Assembly: GCA_963924555.1 (NCBI GenBank)
Contig: OZ004588.1
Location: 1,550,001-1,614,000, forward strand
Origin: Crambe crambe
Taxonomy: Eukaryota > Porifera > Demospongiae > Poecilosclerida > Crambeidae
Direction of reading: 5' to 3'
Length of the DNA: 64,000 nt
The translations under genes were made by a program, and so were the position numbers. Under the pieces are notes generated by a model that saw only the letters and a program-made list of their open reading frames with translations, did no database searches and had not been told where the DNA came from. Below are positions 1 to 12,163 of the stretch, one piece after another (position 1 is the stretch's first letter; each line of letters opens with the position of its first letter).

Positions 1-3000
1 GTTCTACTGCTAATGTCATCATCCAAGATAATGATGGCAAGTTATAGTATAGTAATAATTATATTGGTAGCTATCAGGGTACAATTTAGAACCATCACTT
101 TAAGAAAAATTATACTCTTCACTAAGTTGGGTAAGGTCAGAAGTTAGTAGAGTTACATAGCCTGAATATTATAAAGGGTCATAATTTTTCCCCCAGTCAT
201 TATAATATCAGATCTATTTATGCCATTGCATTAAAAAGAATACTTTTCATGATCATCATGTTCTATTTCGAAACAGTTCCCCAGTTAGACTTTGATCGAG
301 TATCATACCAAGTGACTGAGAATGTTCAAGATACCAGTCTTGCTCTCTATGTGTGTGTAATACTCCAACAGGAAATTGAGGCACCTTTTTCTGCAATATT
401 CAGGTCTACATCTGGCACTGCTCAAGGTAGTGTAACAATCTCATGTTATTAGCTTATTGACTTGTCATATTTGGGTTATGTGTCCCAATGTGATATGATA
501 TAGTGATGAACAGTATATGATTCACAATATAACCCCTAGAAATTTATAGAAGAAATACAGCAATTCTAGATAGAGATATTCATTTTTTTTTCAAAAATAA
601 ACTTTTCATTTCCTTCATATACTGTAGGTTCTGTTGATTTTGAATCTCGTTCAGAACGTTTGACTTTTAGTCCATTTGATCAAAGTAATGTCAAGCAGTG
701 CAGATGTGTTGGTATACTGCAAGACAACATTGTGGAGTACTCAGAGAATTTCCTGCTGACACTGACTGTTATTGAGTTAAATTTCATCGTTCAGCCAATA
801 AGTCGACAAGTTACAATATTAGATGATGATGATGGTGAGTGAATCAACTTATATACCTTATAAATCAGAGCAGGTCAATCATTGTAACAATCCCATACTA
901 AAGATGGAACTATTACTAGACATGACATCTGAAAAGAATTTCATTGCAACTGACTGTCAAAATTGAATTAAGCATGCAGCTGTAAACTATTACATTTCAA
1001 CATACTGTGGTAGCAAAGCTGACTCCCAGAATAAACCTTCACACACTACACTTGTACTGCTGAGCATGCAGACTTCAGAGAAAGTCGATAGCTCTCTCTC
1101 ACATCCTAGACTGTGGTTAGGACACAGGACAGAGCTGGGACTATCTGGGACAGTTGCCACCTATGCATAACTATGACAATCCCAGGTAGAAATTGAATAT
1201 TACTGTCCCAAAATTCTCTAATGTATTCTATAATGGTGTGGTATCTTTACACCAACAAAGGCCACAAATAGTCGTGAGTTATGGAGAGCTCAAAAAAAGA
1301 AAAAAAAAGGATATTTATTTCTACCTGGGCCTACCATAAACTGAGAGGAGTGTATATATACATGACATTCTTGAAGTTCCCTCACTATACACTGTGAATT
1401 AATTACTCTTTCATAGTTGTGAGAGTTGGTTTCGAGATGCAAACCTACACCATTCTTGAGGATGGAGGGAGTGTGGAGGTGTGTGTTCTAATGTTGGGGG
1501 CTACTGAACGAAGCATTAATTTTACCATTGAGGCACAGAGGAGTTCAGCAAGTAAGTTTCACAATGCAGTTGCATAACTACTGGCTTGCTGAAAATAATA
1601 CTGTACAACAGTGGCTGTGTGTTGTGAGAGGAAGTATACAGCTATACAACTTAATTAAGCCATAGCTAAGCAAATTCATATCAAGTTTTATTCCATAGTC
1701 TGATTTCAATGTAGTTAAGATCACAAAAGAATCCCGTGTTAACATAATGTTATCTATTCCCTTTGGCCGAAAGGGGGAAAAATATTTTCTAGGGTACTGG
1801 ATAAATGGAGTAGTTTAGATAACTGAAGTCTTTTTTTCAGCCCACAAAAAGTCTATTACAACATTAAAGCTGCTAACTGCCGTATGCATGTGGTAGTAAA
1901 TAATAATAGATAATTGTGTGCTGGATATTCAGATAGTCGAGGCTCCCCACTGTACAATCCTGTAGCTATAGCTATGAATTTTGTATTAATATCATGCTGT
2001 TAACACTGTTAACTTTATTGCAGACATCCTAGATTTCACCAACTTTAATCAAAGCATGGAGTTTTCCATACCAGGATCTCCACTGAACAGGATTGCTGAC
2101 CAAAGACTCTGCAAATCTCTCACCATTTCAGATGATAACTTATTTGAAAGCACAGAAAGACTACGTATTGGTTTGATCATAAATGATGCTTCAGTTATGA
2201 CTTTCAACACATCTGCTACCATCACAATTCTCGATAATGATGGTAAGTACTTTTACTGAAAGGCTCAGTGATGATAATAGCTACAGTGGTATCTCCATGC
2301 AGCAAAGAGTTTATAACAATCATGCAGTACAATTGTTTCAGACTTGATATTTACAATGGTTAGACTTAGACATTGGCAAAAAGCTGCAAGCTGGTCAAAA
2401 CAGGTACTATTCTTATTCTGAGAGTTTCTATTTCATCAATCACTCTGGTATTTAGTGGCTGATACACTTCATCCCTGATGGAAAGAGGGCATTTCCCATA
2501 GCTAGCTAATGAATCCTGTGACTGCTGTATATATGTATCCTATCCAATCATACATTCACACTCTACAGATCCTCCTACCATTTATTTCATCAATAAGTCA
2601 CCTCGTGTCACCGATAATATTGTGGTGGCTGAGTTCAACCTCAGCAGTGGAGAACTGGCCAGTAATGAGAGGCTTATATGTTCACTCCGATTGATAAGAG
2701 TTGTATATATTGGCGACTGTTCTTCTGGAGTCTTCAGATATACTTTGCCTAGAAGGTTCAGGAGAGCAGTATTTTTGACAATTTCTTACCTCCGTGATGG
2801 TCAAGTCCATTCTCAAAATAAGATTGTGTTCAGAGTCGGTAAGTGCATGCACTGAAAACAGATTAGCCCAAATTAGCAGGCAATAATTAGGGATAGAATG
2901 TTGGGAATATGTATAATGTACTTTTAACTTTCTCCAAAAGCAAATTAGCTCCATATATCATGTACTGTTACTGCTAGCTATTAAATAGAACTGGATTACA

Positions 3001-3580
3001 TGATGATTTGTCAGTTACTACTATTTATTCTTTCATAGAGCTCAATACTTGTTGGCTGCACCCAATTGACAGTGGACTGACTGTATCAGGCAACAATGTG
3101 ACACTTCTATGGCAAGGAACTGGCCCCCGCTCGACTAACAGAGCTAATAACTTTGTATGCAAACTACTGTCTGTTAGTAATGATCCATTCCGACCATGTA
3201 AGTAGAGGCATGCTATAATATCAAATACCTACTTACACACTCACCACTATTACAGTATATACCCATACTTCCATACTATAGATCCCATACATGATATTGT
3301 CTAACTGCTTAGTTAGCATTCACTTTTCCTCTCAAATGTTGGCAATTCTTAATGCATGCTTTTAATTTGGAGAAAGTTATAGCAGAGACAGGGAGGGGGG
3401 ATGGGAAGCAAATGCTATAGCTACATGTAATTTATAATTTAATTGACCTCTGCAGGTACTAGTCCATATACCAGGTCTGGGCTGATATCTGGAAGTCACA
3501 GCATTGCTGTTCGTATTGCCAACAGATCTACTGGTTGCCGCAGGATAATCCAAAGGATCTTCAATTTTACTATCCAGTAG
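1..3580 (+). CDS. Calx-beta repeat extracellular protein, 3' part (8 exons)
   Basis: Spliced gene entering from the left edge. Exons I can define: 1-36, 277-426, 628-834, 1417-1551, 2024-2242, 2569-2838, 3039-3197 and 3456-3580 (TAG stop). Every junction is phase 1 and lengths keep the frame. The first exon ends a Calx-beta module (VIIQDNDG); exons 2+3 and exons 4+5 each encode one complete module, with VTEN/ILED near the start and ILDDDDG/ILDNDG at the end, the usual acidic calcium-binding turns. Exons 6-8 encode two Ig-like domains; the last has the FVCKL...FRPCTSPY...GSHSIAVRI pattern seen in tandem adhesion-type repeats. No membrane segment follows, so this end looks secreted or extracellular. 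Family knowledge: such proteins bind calcium and act in adhesion or matrix. The donor after base 36 is GC rather than GT. I infer the family but no specific orthologue. Confidence 0.85.
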
Positions 3581-3778
3581 TAATGGGCTGTGCTACAATA
3601 ACAATGTATTTGAACATTTAAGAGAACTATACCATTTATAGTTACTGATTTTCTAGCTAAAATCAATCATTAAATAATTTTGTCCATTCAACTATTGCTT
3701 CCCAGCTCCTTAACCAATTAGCTAGCTGTTATCACATAATAGCTATGATTGATCTATTTTCTTTGGTATGACAACCTT
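3581..3778. other. 3' flank of the Calx-beta gene
   Basis: Short AT-rich flank after the stop. No canonical AATAAA was picked out with confidence; several TAAATAA-like words lie near 3670. Nothing else seen. Confidence 0.4.
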
Positions 3779-4290
3779 GCTGTTGGCTTGTTGATTTTGT
3801 AAATCACTCCAAGGGACTCCATTCGGTTTAGCTCTTCTCATACATTGTCCTGTAGAGACAGTGTAGCTACATACCTTGGGGTGAAGAGTGAGTGAGGTTT
3901 GGTGCCCTTCATGTGGATTTCACCAGGTTCCCTAATTAGCCCATTGAAGACAGATGGATACCACTGGAATAGCTATCCCCTCCTCCTGCTCTGCTACTAC
4001 ATCCACTCCGGCTATCGATATATAGTTGGGAGCCTGAGTAGATTATGATGACATAAAATTAATGTTCTGCATATTGACCAATGACTGGGGTTGTCAGGAT
4101 GCACCATAACAAGATTCAGTCTGGTTTGTTCAGTTTCTTGCCTAGTTGTTCAGAGATGGCTGTTACTATTCAGCTCCTGTGTCCACTATTTGATCTTCTA
4201 GTCTGATAGTTATGATCCAAGACATTTCGTGTCCAGGTGACATAGTTAGTACCCAGAAATGTAGTGTCCAACTTCCAAAACGGTCTTGAT
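3779..4290 (-). pseudogene. Ty3/gypsy-type retrotransposon pol remnant (protease and start of RT)
   Basis: Read on the minus strand, 4171-4186 encodes VDTGA, the catalytic motif of retroviral-type aspartic proteases, followed by an AISEQLGKKLNKP-like stretch. About 340 bases further on (3779-3837) the minus strand encodes EELNRMESLGVIYKINKPTA, the conserved opening of Ty3/gypsy reverse transcriptase. Between them the reading frame breaks several times and contains stops, so this is a dead fragment. The RT catalytic block, RNase H and integrase were not found. Family assignment rests on these two motifs and their order. Upstream on the minus strand (4290-4740) may be decayed gag, but I cannot show it. 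Confidence 0.7.
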
Positions 4291-4740
4291 GAAGTATTGT
4301 GCAGCGTTTACACTGACACTAATGACAGATTAGATCATTTGCTGGGAGTTTGTCTTGCTCTTTCCCACATGATTCTTTGCTGCTCTTTTTGTGGCTTGCT
4401 GTCCAAATTTGCTTTGGTAGCTATCATCATGCTTCATCCACATCTCCTTTATTCTCAGCTACACCTTTGCGAGTTTCCTGCTGTTCATTGTCTCATTTCT
4501 TCTGATTCTACATCATCCATTATACAAGATCCAATGTTCTCTCTCTCATCCAATAGACGACTTAGAAATCTCAACCTCCTCTCCAGGATACTCACTAATG
4601 TTAAATCACCAGTTTTGGAGAAATGTTTCAGCTATGATGGCATCTAAAACCCTGCTTGCAGAATTCGCTCAGACTGACACCATGTTCTTCTTACACATAT
4701 TCCAATTTTTCACATCTATAAGAGTCTCAATCACTGATCT

Positions 4741-4915
4741 CACAGAAAGAGGACTCGAAGATCACCCTGAAAAGCCCCAATAACTCACTCACCCTCTGTG
4801 ATGGAATTATGTCTCCACCGATAGCCCATTCATTATCAATTATCACAACTCATTAATGTGGTAACTCTCTAATTAGCACTAGGCATCAGTCTATTTTATT
4901 AGTCTGCCAGTTAGT
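4741..4915. repeat. Duplicated segment, second copy at about 48805-49030
   Basis: The stretch beginning AGAAAGAGGACTC and containing CTGAAAAGCCCCAATAACTCA recurs near 48805-48840, with recognisable similarity continuing through a GGATTATGTCTACC-like segment. It is non-coding in both places. Confidence 0.6.
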
Positions 4916-4936
4916 TGTGCGCTGGTTATGTTCAAG

Positions 4937-6037
4937 CATAGATATAAGAGGTTTTACGGGATTGGAAACGCCCAATGAACTGAGGCGCGTTGACAGATGC
5001 GCACGCGCATGCAGCATTAATTATATTAATGGCCGTGAAAGGAGATCAATATTCACTCCTTTCAAGGCAGTTAAAGTGATGTTCTGCCCCTACAGCTCAC
5101 AGAATAGTACAAGTAAGCTAAGGGGAAGGTATTGAAGAAGTGAAGAGTCAGAGAGTTGAAGTTGGAGAGTCTGAGGAAGGAAGTTATTAATTATTCATAA
5201 CTTTTTTCCTTGTAATTATAACTATGAGTACCTATCATTGCTCATTATACATTAATTTTATGTGATTGATTTGAAAGAAAGGCCAGAATGACTTTTGGTA
5301 TTAAAATTAGACATAAATTCATTATTATTATAGCTAGATAATTTTGCCCCAAAGTTATCCACCAGTTTCTGCTCAGTTCTCCCTCATCAACATTATTGCA
5401 ATACTTCCAGCTTTTGGCTGTTGGGTTTTGACACCATCCACCTCAAGAATTCGGCTCAGTCAGCTGTCCTGTGGACCCTATGGATATTAGGGGGGAAATA
5501 TAGTAAGCTTGCCATCTCCATAGGATGACTATTGTATAGAAAACGAATGCACCAATTCCATTTACTGTTCTATCCTTTCCCTGAAATAACTAATACAGTT
5601 GCAATATTGTTAATCTATTTCTTGGGAGAGGGATTACAGTTTTAACACCACTTGCAAATGCTAGAGACAATATATGTCAGCTAATACAAAAACTAACATT
5701 ACTATTCCATGTAGCTAAAGTTTACATGCCTTTTGATCAGAAAATGGGCAACAGCAATTGATTCTATCAAGCGTGAGAGGGATTATAGTCCCATTAACCA
5801 CTACAGTAGTATTTGTAGGATTAAACTTGAAAATCTGAGCTAAAATTTATTTCATACAGTAAATCTATGCCCTAGTGTATTATAGTATCATTGGCATAAG
5901 TCTTACCTCATGGATCTTGTCAGAACAGCAACTTTGACAAAAGTGCTATGTCATTCAGCTGTCAACGCGCCTCGGTTGTTAGTTGCTAACGAGAGCACGT
6001 GATCCGTTTCCAACCCTGTAAACATCTTATATCTATG
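4937..6037. mobile_element. 1.1-kb inverted-repeat transposon with target duplication, non-autonomous
   Basis: Both ends carry imperfect inverted repeats opening CATAGATATAAGA and continuing for about 80 bases through a GTTTxxxGGxTTGGAAACG segment to a GAGGCGCGTTGACA segment. GTTCAAG stands directly outside each end (4930-4936 and 6038-6044), a 7-bp target duplication (8 bp if one end base is shifted). The flanking host sequence is a repeat whose uninterrupted copy at about 60515-60560 has a single CTCAAGCCC, acting as an empty site. No transposase reading frame lies inside. A 7-8 bp duplication would suit a hAT-like element, but the termini are not diagnostic. Confidence 0.7.
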
Positions 6038-6065
6038 GTTCAAGCCCTTGAGTGTTCCATAAGAC

Positions 6066-6625
6066 CTGGTCACATGATTTGTGACCAATCAGATCCTCTG
6101 AAAAGTGTGCTTTACATCTCATAAAGCACACACTTTTATGTGCACTGCACACTTGAGGAACTGTGCTGAAGGTACATAGGAGCCTAGTGCTTACAGTAAG
6201 TTAATATCTAAATGTCTTTTTTTATAGACTTCAGCATTTCACTTGTTACATTGGGTTTCAAACAGGAAAACCTCAGGAATTTACCTCATTTATTTTTTTG
6301 AATATCATTAATTAGAGCATTCTTACTGAACCAACAGAGCTTGCTAGGTACTAGGGCTAGGCTAGGGCTAGGCTAGGGCTAGGGTTCTATAAGTACCAAC
6401 TGGAATTTGATTGGTCACGAGTCATGTGATCAGCACTAAAATGTTTAGATCACTCTTTTCTAGCTCCATGTGTTTTAATGCATGGTGCACTCGAATGATG
6501 CTCTCGGTGATGTAATGCACTTGCCTTCGGCTCATGCATTACATTCACCTCGAGCATTATAGCATCATTCTCGTGCAGGTGCATTAAAACATTTAGAGCT
6601 AGAAAAGAGTGAACTAAATATTACT
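6066..6625. mobile_element. Inserted segment with hairpins and a CTAGGG-type tandem repeat
   Basis: Compared with the related repeat at 60540-60600, this stretch of about 560 bases is an insertion between CCATAAG and ACTTAAAGGCC. It contains a hairpin at about 6101-6140 (GTGTGCTTTA against TAAAGCACAC), a run of CTAGGG/CTAGGCTAGGG units at 6351-6384, and the foldback at 6441-6620. Boundaries come only from comparing the two copies by eye. Confidence 0.45.
6441..6620. repeat. Foldback (inverted-repeat) element of about 180 bp
   Basis: Left arm begins ATGTTTAGATCACTCTTTTC; the right arm, read backwards, begins ATTTAGTTCACTCTTTTC. The arms pair imperfectly through TTTTAATGCA, GAATGATGCT and GTAATGCA blocks, leaving a short GCCTTCGGC-type loop at about 6530. 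Typical of a small foldback MITE. Confidence 0.65.
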
Positions 6626-7375
6626 TAAAGGCCTTCAACTGTCCTGTCAGAACTACTGTCATAAGTTTATCACATTAGCCTGAGTGTTATGATGTCACAG
6701 CTGGGTTGCATATGGGCAGTACACATAACTCTACAATGGACAAAATGTTGGGTTCACAGTACATTAACTTCTATCCCAGTCTGATAGGTATAATCAGTAC
6801 GTCTTCTGATTACCCCTCCCTCTGACAATAATTATATTGTCCCATCTCACTTTGTCCCTTGCATGGATAGTGCTGAGAGACCTGAGCACTTCATGCCTCA
6901 CCCTTTTCTTTCTAGATGATTTATACTTGTGAGTTTATTTGAGGTTAAGTTTAGTAGCTTTAGGAGGATTTGCTACATTACAGATTCATAATACAAGGAT
7001 ACTGTGTACTAATGGTGTTTTTCATGATAACTATTATTATAGTAAATCCATAATGGACCTCACAGTTTTTATTCTCTATCCATACGTTGATCCATATGTA
7101 ATCAATGGTGTATGCTTTATATAGAACAGGGATTTATGTGTGGGGTGCCACGGTATTTTAATTATGAAACTCTCCCTAACTTTGGTGTGTATATGCTTGA
7201 CACTGTCACATATAGACAATACAGTAATACAGTGCCGCTTTGAATGGTTATTCTCACACATAGCTTGATTGAAGTATGTGTACTGGATTCTCTCATTTTT
7301 GGAAGCCTATAGTTCATAGATTCTCCTTCACCATGGCTCTCACTTTGGCACCTAGTTCGTGTACACTGCAATCTT
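6626..7375. repeat. Dispersed repeat family copy (near-copy at 23845-24475)
   Basis: Contains the markers TAGCCTGAGTGTTATGATGT, GTTGCATATGGGCAGTACAC, AATCAGTACGTCTTCTGATT and GCATGGATAGTGCTGAGAG, in the same order as at 23845-24475, with partial copies at 19070-19140, 55450-55520 and 60505-60700. The tail (7240-7375) also matches 20560-20700. No intact gene inside. Confidence 0.75.
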
Positions 7376-7378
7376 TGC

Positions 7379-8950
7379 TCACTGCTGTCTTTTAGTCAGT
7401 TCTCTGCGGGCTTGATTTGTTGGCAAAGACGGCCAAGAAGCATCATCAAAGTCAAAGTTCATTGCAAAGACACAAGTGGGCATAACAAAATAAGAAATAC
7501 AGGAAATACAGGGTTCAAGTTTGAAACAGTTTAGTGAAATGACATAATTGGTTGAAGAAGACTGAGTCAGCGTCTGTGACAGATGAAAGCTCTTGGCTTT
7601 GCTGCTGAGGTGGCAATTGGTGTGAGTTATGGGGACATGGCTGAGCAAGGAGTCTCTGCAGATGTCTTCTCTCTCACATAGGGGGCAAGCATGCATGGCA
7701 TGGGGTGGGAATGTAATCACCCATAAGAGATTCCTCAACCCTTCAATGCACCTGGCACCATTGTCGAGCACGAGGTCCCATAATCGTGGCCATCCAATTT
7801 CACTCTCCACCTCCACCACGATGGACATGTCAGCCCTTCCTTCATGCTTGGCTAACAGCAGGTCACGATCCTTTGAGCTTATGTCCTCCTTAATTTTGCG
7901 TGGGTGGGGACAGGGATCAGTTCCTTCTTGAAGGATAGCTGACGTGAAATCTGTTCCAAAGTAGTGCTCCAGGTCCAAACTAGGCAGGTAGAGTTGATGT
8001 CGTCTGAGAGTGATGCTAAAGTCTGGGCACTTAAGCCTCATTGGTGTCTTTTGCCGAGATTTTCTGAAGGAAGTTCAATTTCCTTGTGAGGCACAATACT
8101 CTGGCAGATCTCTGTCCAGCTGCTATGCACGCTGGGGTATTTGAATACCATTGTGGAAGCTTCAGGAGTCTCTTGCTGAGTTCTCCGAGGAAGGAATCTA
8201 GTGCTTGTATCGAGTTCTGTGAGAGGCACCAATTCTCTGCATCATACATTAGGATGGGTAGGATGCATGTGTCCACCATTGACCTTCCAGATAAAGGTGA
8301 CAGGTCTCCCTGGAAGAGGCCCATACTGCCATACGCAAAGAAGGACTTCCTTGCCTTTGAGACCACTGATGGTTAAGCAGAGAGGTCGTGGTTCCATTGG
8401 TAGCCAAGGCACTTGGCGGTTCCACTTGCCTGGAGGACTTCCCCCTCAATTTTGCAAGCAGGGTGTTGGATGTTGTTGTTCTGACTGAAAGATACAATCT
8501 TGTATTTGCTTGGATTGAGCTGCAGAAAGTTCTTCCTGGCAAAGCTGAGTACAAGATTGATCTGGGCCTGGAGAGAGGACACTGAGGCAGATAGGGTTCT
8601 AACATCATCTGCGTGAAGGTAGGCACCGCCGTATAAGCCATTCACACACAGCCCCAAGCCTGAGGACTCCAGCGACTTCAGAAGGGGATCCATGATGAGG
8701 GTTGGGGACAATACTGACCCTTGGCGGACACCTCTCTCAATGGAGAATGTTTTTGAAACTGCACCATCGACTTGGACACTGCACGTTCCTCCTTCATACC
8801 AGTTAGACGGTCTAGAAGCACCGGGAACTCCATGCTATCGAAAGCCTTTTGGAGGTCCAGGAGGCACATGTGCACAGTGGAACCTCCCTTCATGTACCTT
8901 GCTATCATTTCTTGAGATGCAAAGAACGTGTAACTCCTTTTTGCTCTCCT
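7379..8950 (-). pseudogene. LINE (non-LTR retrotransposon) reverse transcriptase, 5'-truncated and frameshifted
   Basis: On the minus strand, from high to low coordinate: FASQEMIARYMKGG and CLLDLQKAFDSMEFPVLLDRL (RT palm, first catalytic Asp block, about 8908-8800), RGVRQGSVLSPTLIMDPLLKSL in a second frame, YLHADD (the YxDD catalytic motif, with His at the first position, about 8610), FLQLNPSKYKI, then a thumb-like segment ending in RLLKLP (8366-8150), and a final frame (8041-7379) with an HAMHACPLCERE zinc-knuckle-like segment. At least two frame changes break it, so it is inactive. The endonuclease and 5' end are missing, as expected for 5' truncation. The clade is not assigned. Confidence 0.8.
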
Positions 8951-9779
8951 GAAAAAAATATGGTATAATCTATAGTGGCATTATAATGGTATCTCACCAG
9001 AAAGACAAATCTTATAACTTTCCCAGTGTATATAATATCGTCATTGCTGCTATAATCTATGATATCCCCAATGAAGATTTTGGTATGATCATAATAATAG
9101 CTCTATCATTGGTGTCCAGAGATCACAGTCTTGGTTCCACCTTTGGGCCTCAAACAATTCACTACAATCATTATTGTATGGGGATAAAATTTAATGAAGA
9201 GTTAGCTAATAATTGTTACCATATTGGTGTGTCATCAGCACAAAGCACAGGATATCTTTTTATTTTTGGTGATATTTTCAGGATCACCAAGTCATCGAGC
9301 AATTATTGCTTGGGGCATATTCACATAAAAAAGGAATTCCCCTACTGCTGTAAGACTTTGGATATATCAATAGTTACTATAGTATCAATATAATTATTGC
9401 TATAGCTATAGCTATGAACCTTTTCAGGTGAAACATATCCTGGAAGGGCTACTTTTTTTAGCTGGGTTAAACTTGGAGTCAGAGGATAAAATTCTTTCAG
9501 GATGAAAATGAAAAATTTTAAATTAGATTCACTCTGTAATAACATAAGCTACAGTTATTCAACAATTTGTTCATAAAAGGAACAACTTACTATTGGTCTT
9601 GGTGAGTGGAGCATAATATACAACAATGCAGCAACTTTGGAGATAAAGGGAGTGAAATTATCTTGATTTTTTTCAAAGGCTGCTTTTCTGATAACTATAG
9701 GAAAAATTTTATGGTGTAGGATTCTATAGCTAATAGCTAACTACCATTGCAAAGTGATTGATAAGGCTCTTCATCATTA
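8951..9779. other. AT-rich intergenic sequence, no gene seen
   Basis: Several unremarkable open frames; none shows a domain, repeat or splice structure I recognise. Confidence 0.4.
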
Positions 9780-9950
9780 TCGCCACTATCATCATCATCA
9801 TCATCATCATCACTATCATAACTGCCACTGTCGTATTCATGAAGACCAATATCACCATCATTACAATTGTTATCATCATTACTGTCATCATCATAATTAC
9901 CACCATCATTGAAATCATTATTATCATCGCTATCATCACTACCGCCATTA
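9780..9950. repeat. (ATC)n-rich microsatellite
   Basis: Pure CAT/ATC run at about 9786-9812, continuing as degenerate ATC/ATT triplets to about 9950. The Ile/Thr- and Met/Val-rich frames on both strands are a by-product. Confidence 0.85.
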
Positions 9951-10188
9951 TCTTCCTATTATTTAATAGTAATTTTTATAATAACTATAGCCTCAATAGT
10001 TATATTTTTTCCCCTGGTAATTAGTAATTATAACTAGCTAATTTCATGGTTGTATGTAGAAAACTCCTCACGTGAATGCGGTCTAGAATTTCCATACTCA
10101 TGTCCCTGATTCTATGTATTTTCGATTGCAAATGCCTTCGTAATTTGCTTGCAGTCGGAAAAGAAGAAGAACATATACTGCAACGGCC
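9951..10188. other. Intergenic, nothing recognised
   Basis: AT-rich flank to the left of the TTAA-bounded element. No feature seen. Confidence 0.3.
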
Positions 10189-10856
10189 TTAAGGGTGGTG
10201 TAACACTTCGCCCACGCAATTGTACTACTGGTTGCTAGGAAGAACTAACTTGCAAGCTACTTGCAGCAGAGATTCTAGACTTGGACCGACTATGAAGTAC
10301 TACAGGGCTACTACACTCACTAAATATGAAGCATTATGGACTATTACAAAGGGAGTTATGGCCGATCTCAATCTCAAGACTAAAGTTACTTCATTTCAGC
10401 CACCGCCAGGAATTAATGGCAGATTTTCGTTCCACAGCTTCCTATACTTGCCTCCAGCACAACAACGTTTAGATTTTGTTGATTTGCATTTTACTTTTCT
10501 ATTTACCCATGTGGGCTCACCTGCCACGACGATTGGGGGGGCAGCACAAAAAAAAACTCAATGTTATTATCATTACCTAACCTGATAGTGGCTGCATGCC
10601 ACATATGGGCCCAGTCCTGTACTTCGTTCCAGAGTTGAAGTGAGTTAAACAATCTGGCCCCATTCGCACTATAATATCATGTAGCCCCGCCCCCAACTAA
10701 TCGTGCGCGCATGCATACTAGATCTAAGTCTCGCATGCAGGGATCGATCTTTCGTTTGGTGGTGGCTCTGAAAAGAGCCAGTAGCTCAGAGAAGAGCTGG
10801 TTTTCCTTTCGTAGAAGGGATGGAGATACTGCTGGATGGTGGGATCCGGATGGAAA

Positions 10857-11355
10857 CTAATGGTGTGCTCGAGACTGAAGTAGCTTAGCTAGCTTTTCTC
10901 GTAGTGGCTTGCTATTGACCCCCCTCTTCTTCAGCGTGGTAATGAAATCCTCCTTGTCCTTGGAGTTGGAGTAAAGCTGGACCAAATCTTGATACGCAAA
11001 ACCAAGAGAATCAAGTCTCTTGGCTTGATTGGATGTCACAGCTGGTTTACCCAGGGATCTGTTGATCTCTGGAAGAGGCGTTTCTGCTTTTCCCACAATC
11101 TCCTCTGGGTATTTGCAGATCTAATAGGTAGTTCTGCAAGACAGCTGGCCAGTGATGCGTGTGTCAGTATCCTCTCCATTGCCATCACATCTGGCAAGGC
11201 CCTATGAGCTCCTATGGACAAGACAGACATATAAGTACGTACTTAACTAAACATAGTGGAATATTACCTTCTATATCCATTCCAAGGACATGCTTGTGTA
11301 GGCTTTCCATCCCAAGCTTAGTACCACTCAAGTTTGGATCCCCATCTTTCTTCAT
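10857..11355 (-). pseudogene. DEDDh exonuclease-like protein, C-terminal part, frameshifted
   Basis: Minus-strand exon 11355-11278 encodes KKDGDPNLSGTKLGMESLHKHVLGMDIE and ends with a GT donor. After a 58-bp intron, exon 11219-10857 begins GAHRALPDVMAMERILTH: the His and Asp of AHRALPDV fit the last two catalytic residues of DEDDh (DnaQ-like) 3'-5' exonucleases. It continues through LASCLAELPIRS, then changes frame at about 11100-11060 to SLGKPAVTSNQAKRLDSLGF...LVQLYSNSKDKEDFITTLKKRGVNSKPLREKLAKLL, a C-terminal module I associate with a family of invertebrate exonuclease-domain proteins. The N-terminal half with the DxE motif was not found. The frame change means a pseudogene or an undetected intron. 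It lies inside the TTAA-bounded element. Confidence 0.6.
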
Positions 11356-11431
11356 CTAATCAGTAGGGACATCTATTTATGACTATTTCATTGTAACATA
11401 TAGATATACCTTGCGTAAAAGTGGTAAACTA

Positions 11432-12163
11432 TCACTGAAATGGATATGTGGGACCAGGGTGTGCTTCTAACGTGGGAGTCAAAGACTCCAGGAAACCAAT
11501 ACTAGTAGTGGGAGACTCCGTGAGAAGGGTAGCAGAAGATTCTGAGAGAGACAAACAATTTTTGAGAGGGGGAGTAGAACACTCTGTGAGAGGGGAATCA
11601 GAAGACTCTGTAAGAGCCGAACAGTCTGTGAGTGGAGAAGACTCCGAGAGAGCAGAACATTCTGGGGGAGCTGAAGACTCCGAGAGAGCGGAACACTCTG
11701 GGGGAGCAGAAGACTCTGAGGGAGCAGATGACTCTGGGGGAGCAGAAGACTCAGAGAGAGCAGTGCCATAACACTCTGTGAGAGAGAAATCAAAAGACTC
11801 TGAAAGAGCCGAACAGTCCGATAGCGGGAAATCAGAAGACTCTGAACACTCTTGGAGAGCAGAAGACTCCAAGAGATTGGAACATTCTGTGAGAGGGGGA
11901 GCAGAAGACTCCAAGAGAGCTGAAGATTCTGTGAGAGAGGAAGTGGAAGACTCCGAGAGAGCTGAAGATTCTGTGAGAGAGGAAGTGGAAGACTCTGAGA
12001 GAGCTGAAGACTCTGAGAGAGAAGACTCCAAGAGAGCAGAAAACTCTGAGTGCAACAGTCGGAAAAAGAGCGAGCAGGATACTCTGGCAGAATTAAAGAT
12101 TCCGAGAGAGCAGGAGGGGGACAATCGGACTGGGATGGAGACATCTCTACTGCTGCTATACAC
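11432..12163 (-). repeat. Ser/Glu-rich repetitive tract, open on both strands
   Basis: Degenerate repeat of roughly 24-45 bases built on GAAGACTC(C/T)GAGAGAGC. The minus strand reads (SALSES/SAPPES)n for 243 codons, the plus strand reads (EDSERAEHSGGA)n. Because the unit keeps the triplet frame, neither reading is evidence of a protein. It could be a disordered linker of the exonuclease-like gene on the same strand, since it directly precedes the 11355-11278 exon. I cannot decide between the two. Confidence 0.6.

Noticed and set aside
4264..4647. 127-codon plus-strand frame
   Set aside because: Antisense to a decayed retroelement region; no start context, domain or splice support.
6351..6384. 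CTAGGG-type tandem repeat as an internal telomere
   Set aside because: The unit is CTAGGG with CTAGGC variants, not TTAGGG, and only about five units long inside a transposon-like insert.
7629..8952. Plus-strand frames across the LINE
   Set aside because: Antisense shadows of the reverse transcriptase, which has clear motifs on the minus strand.
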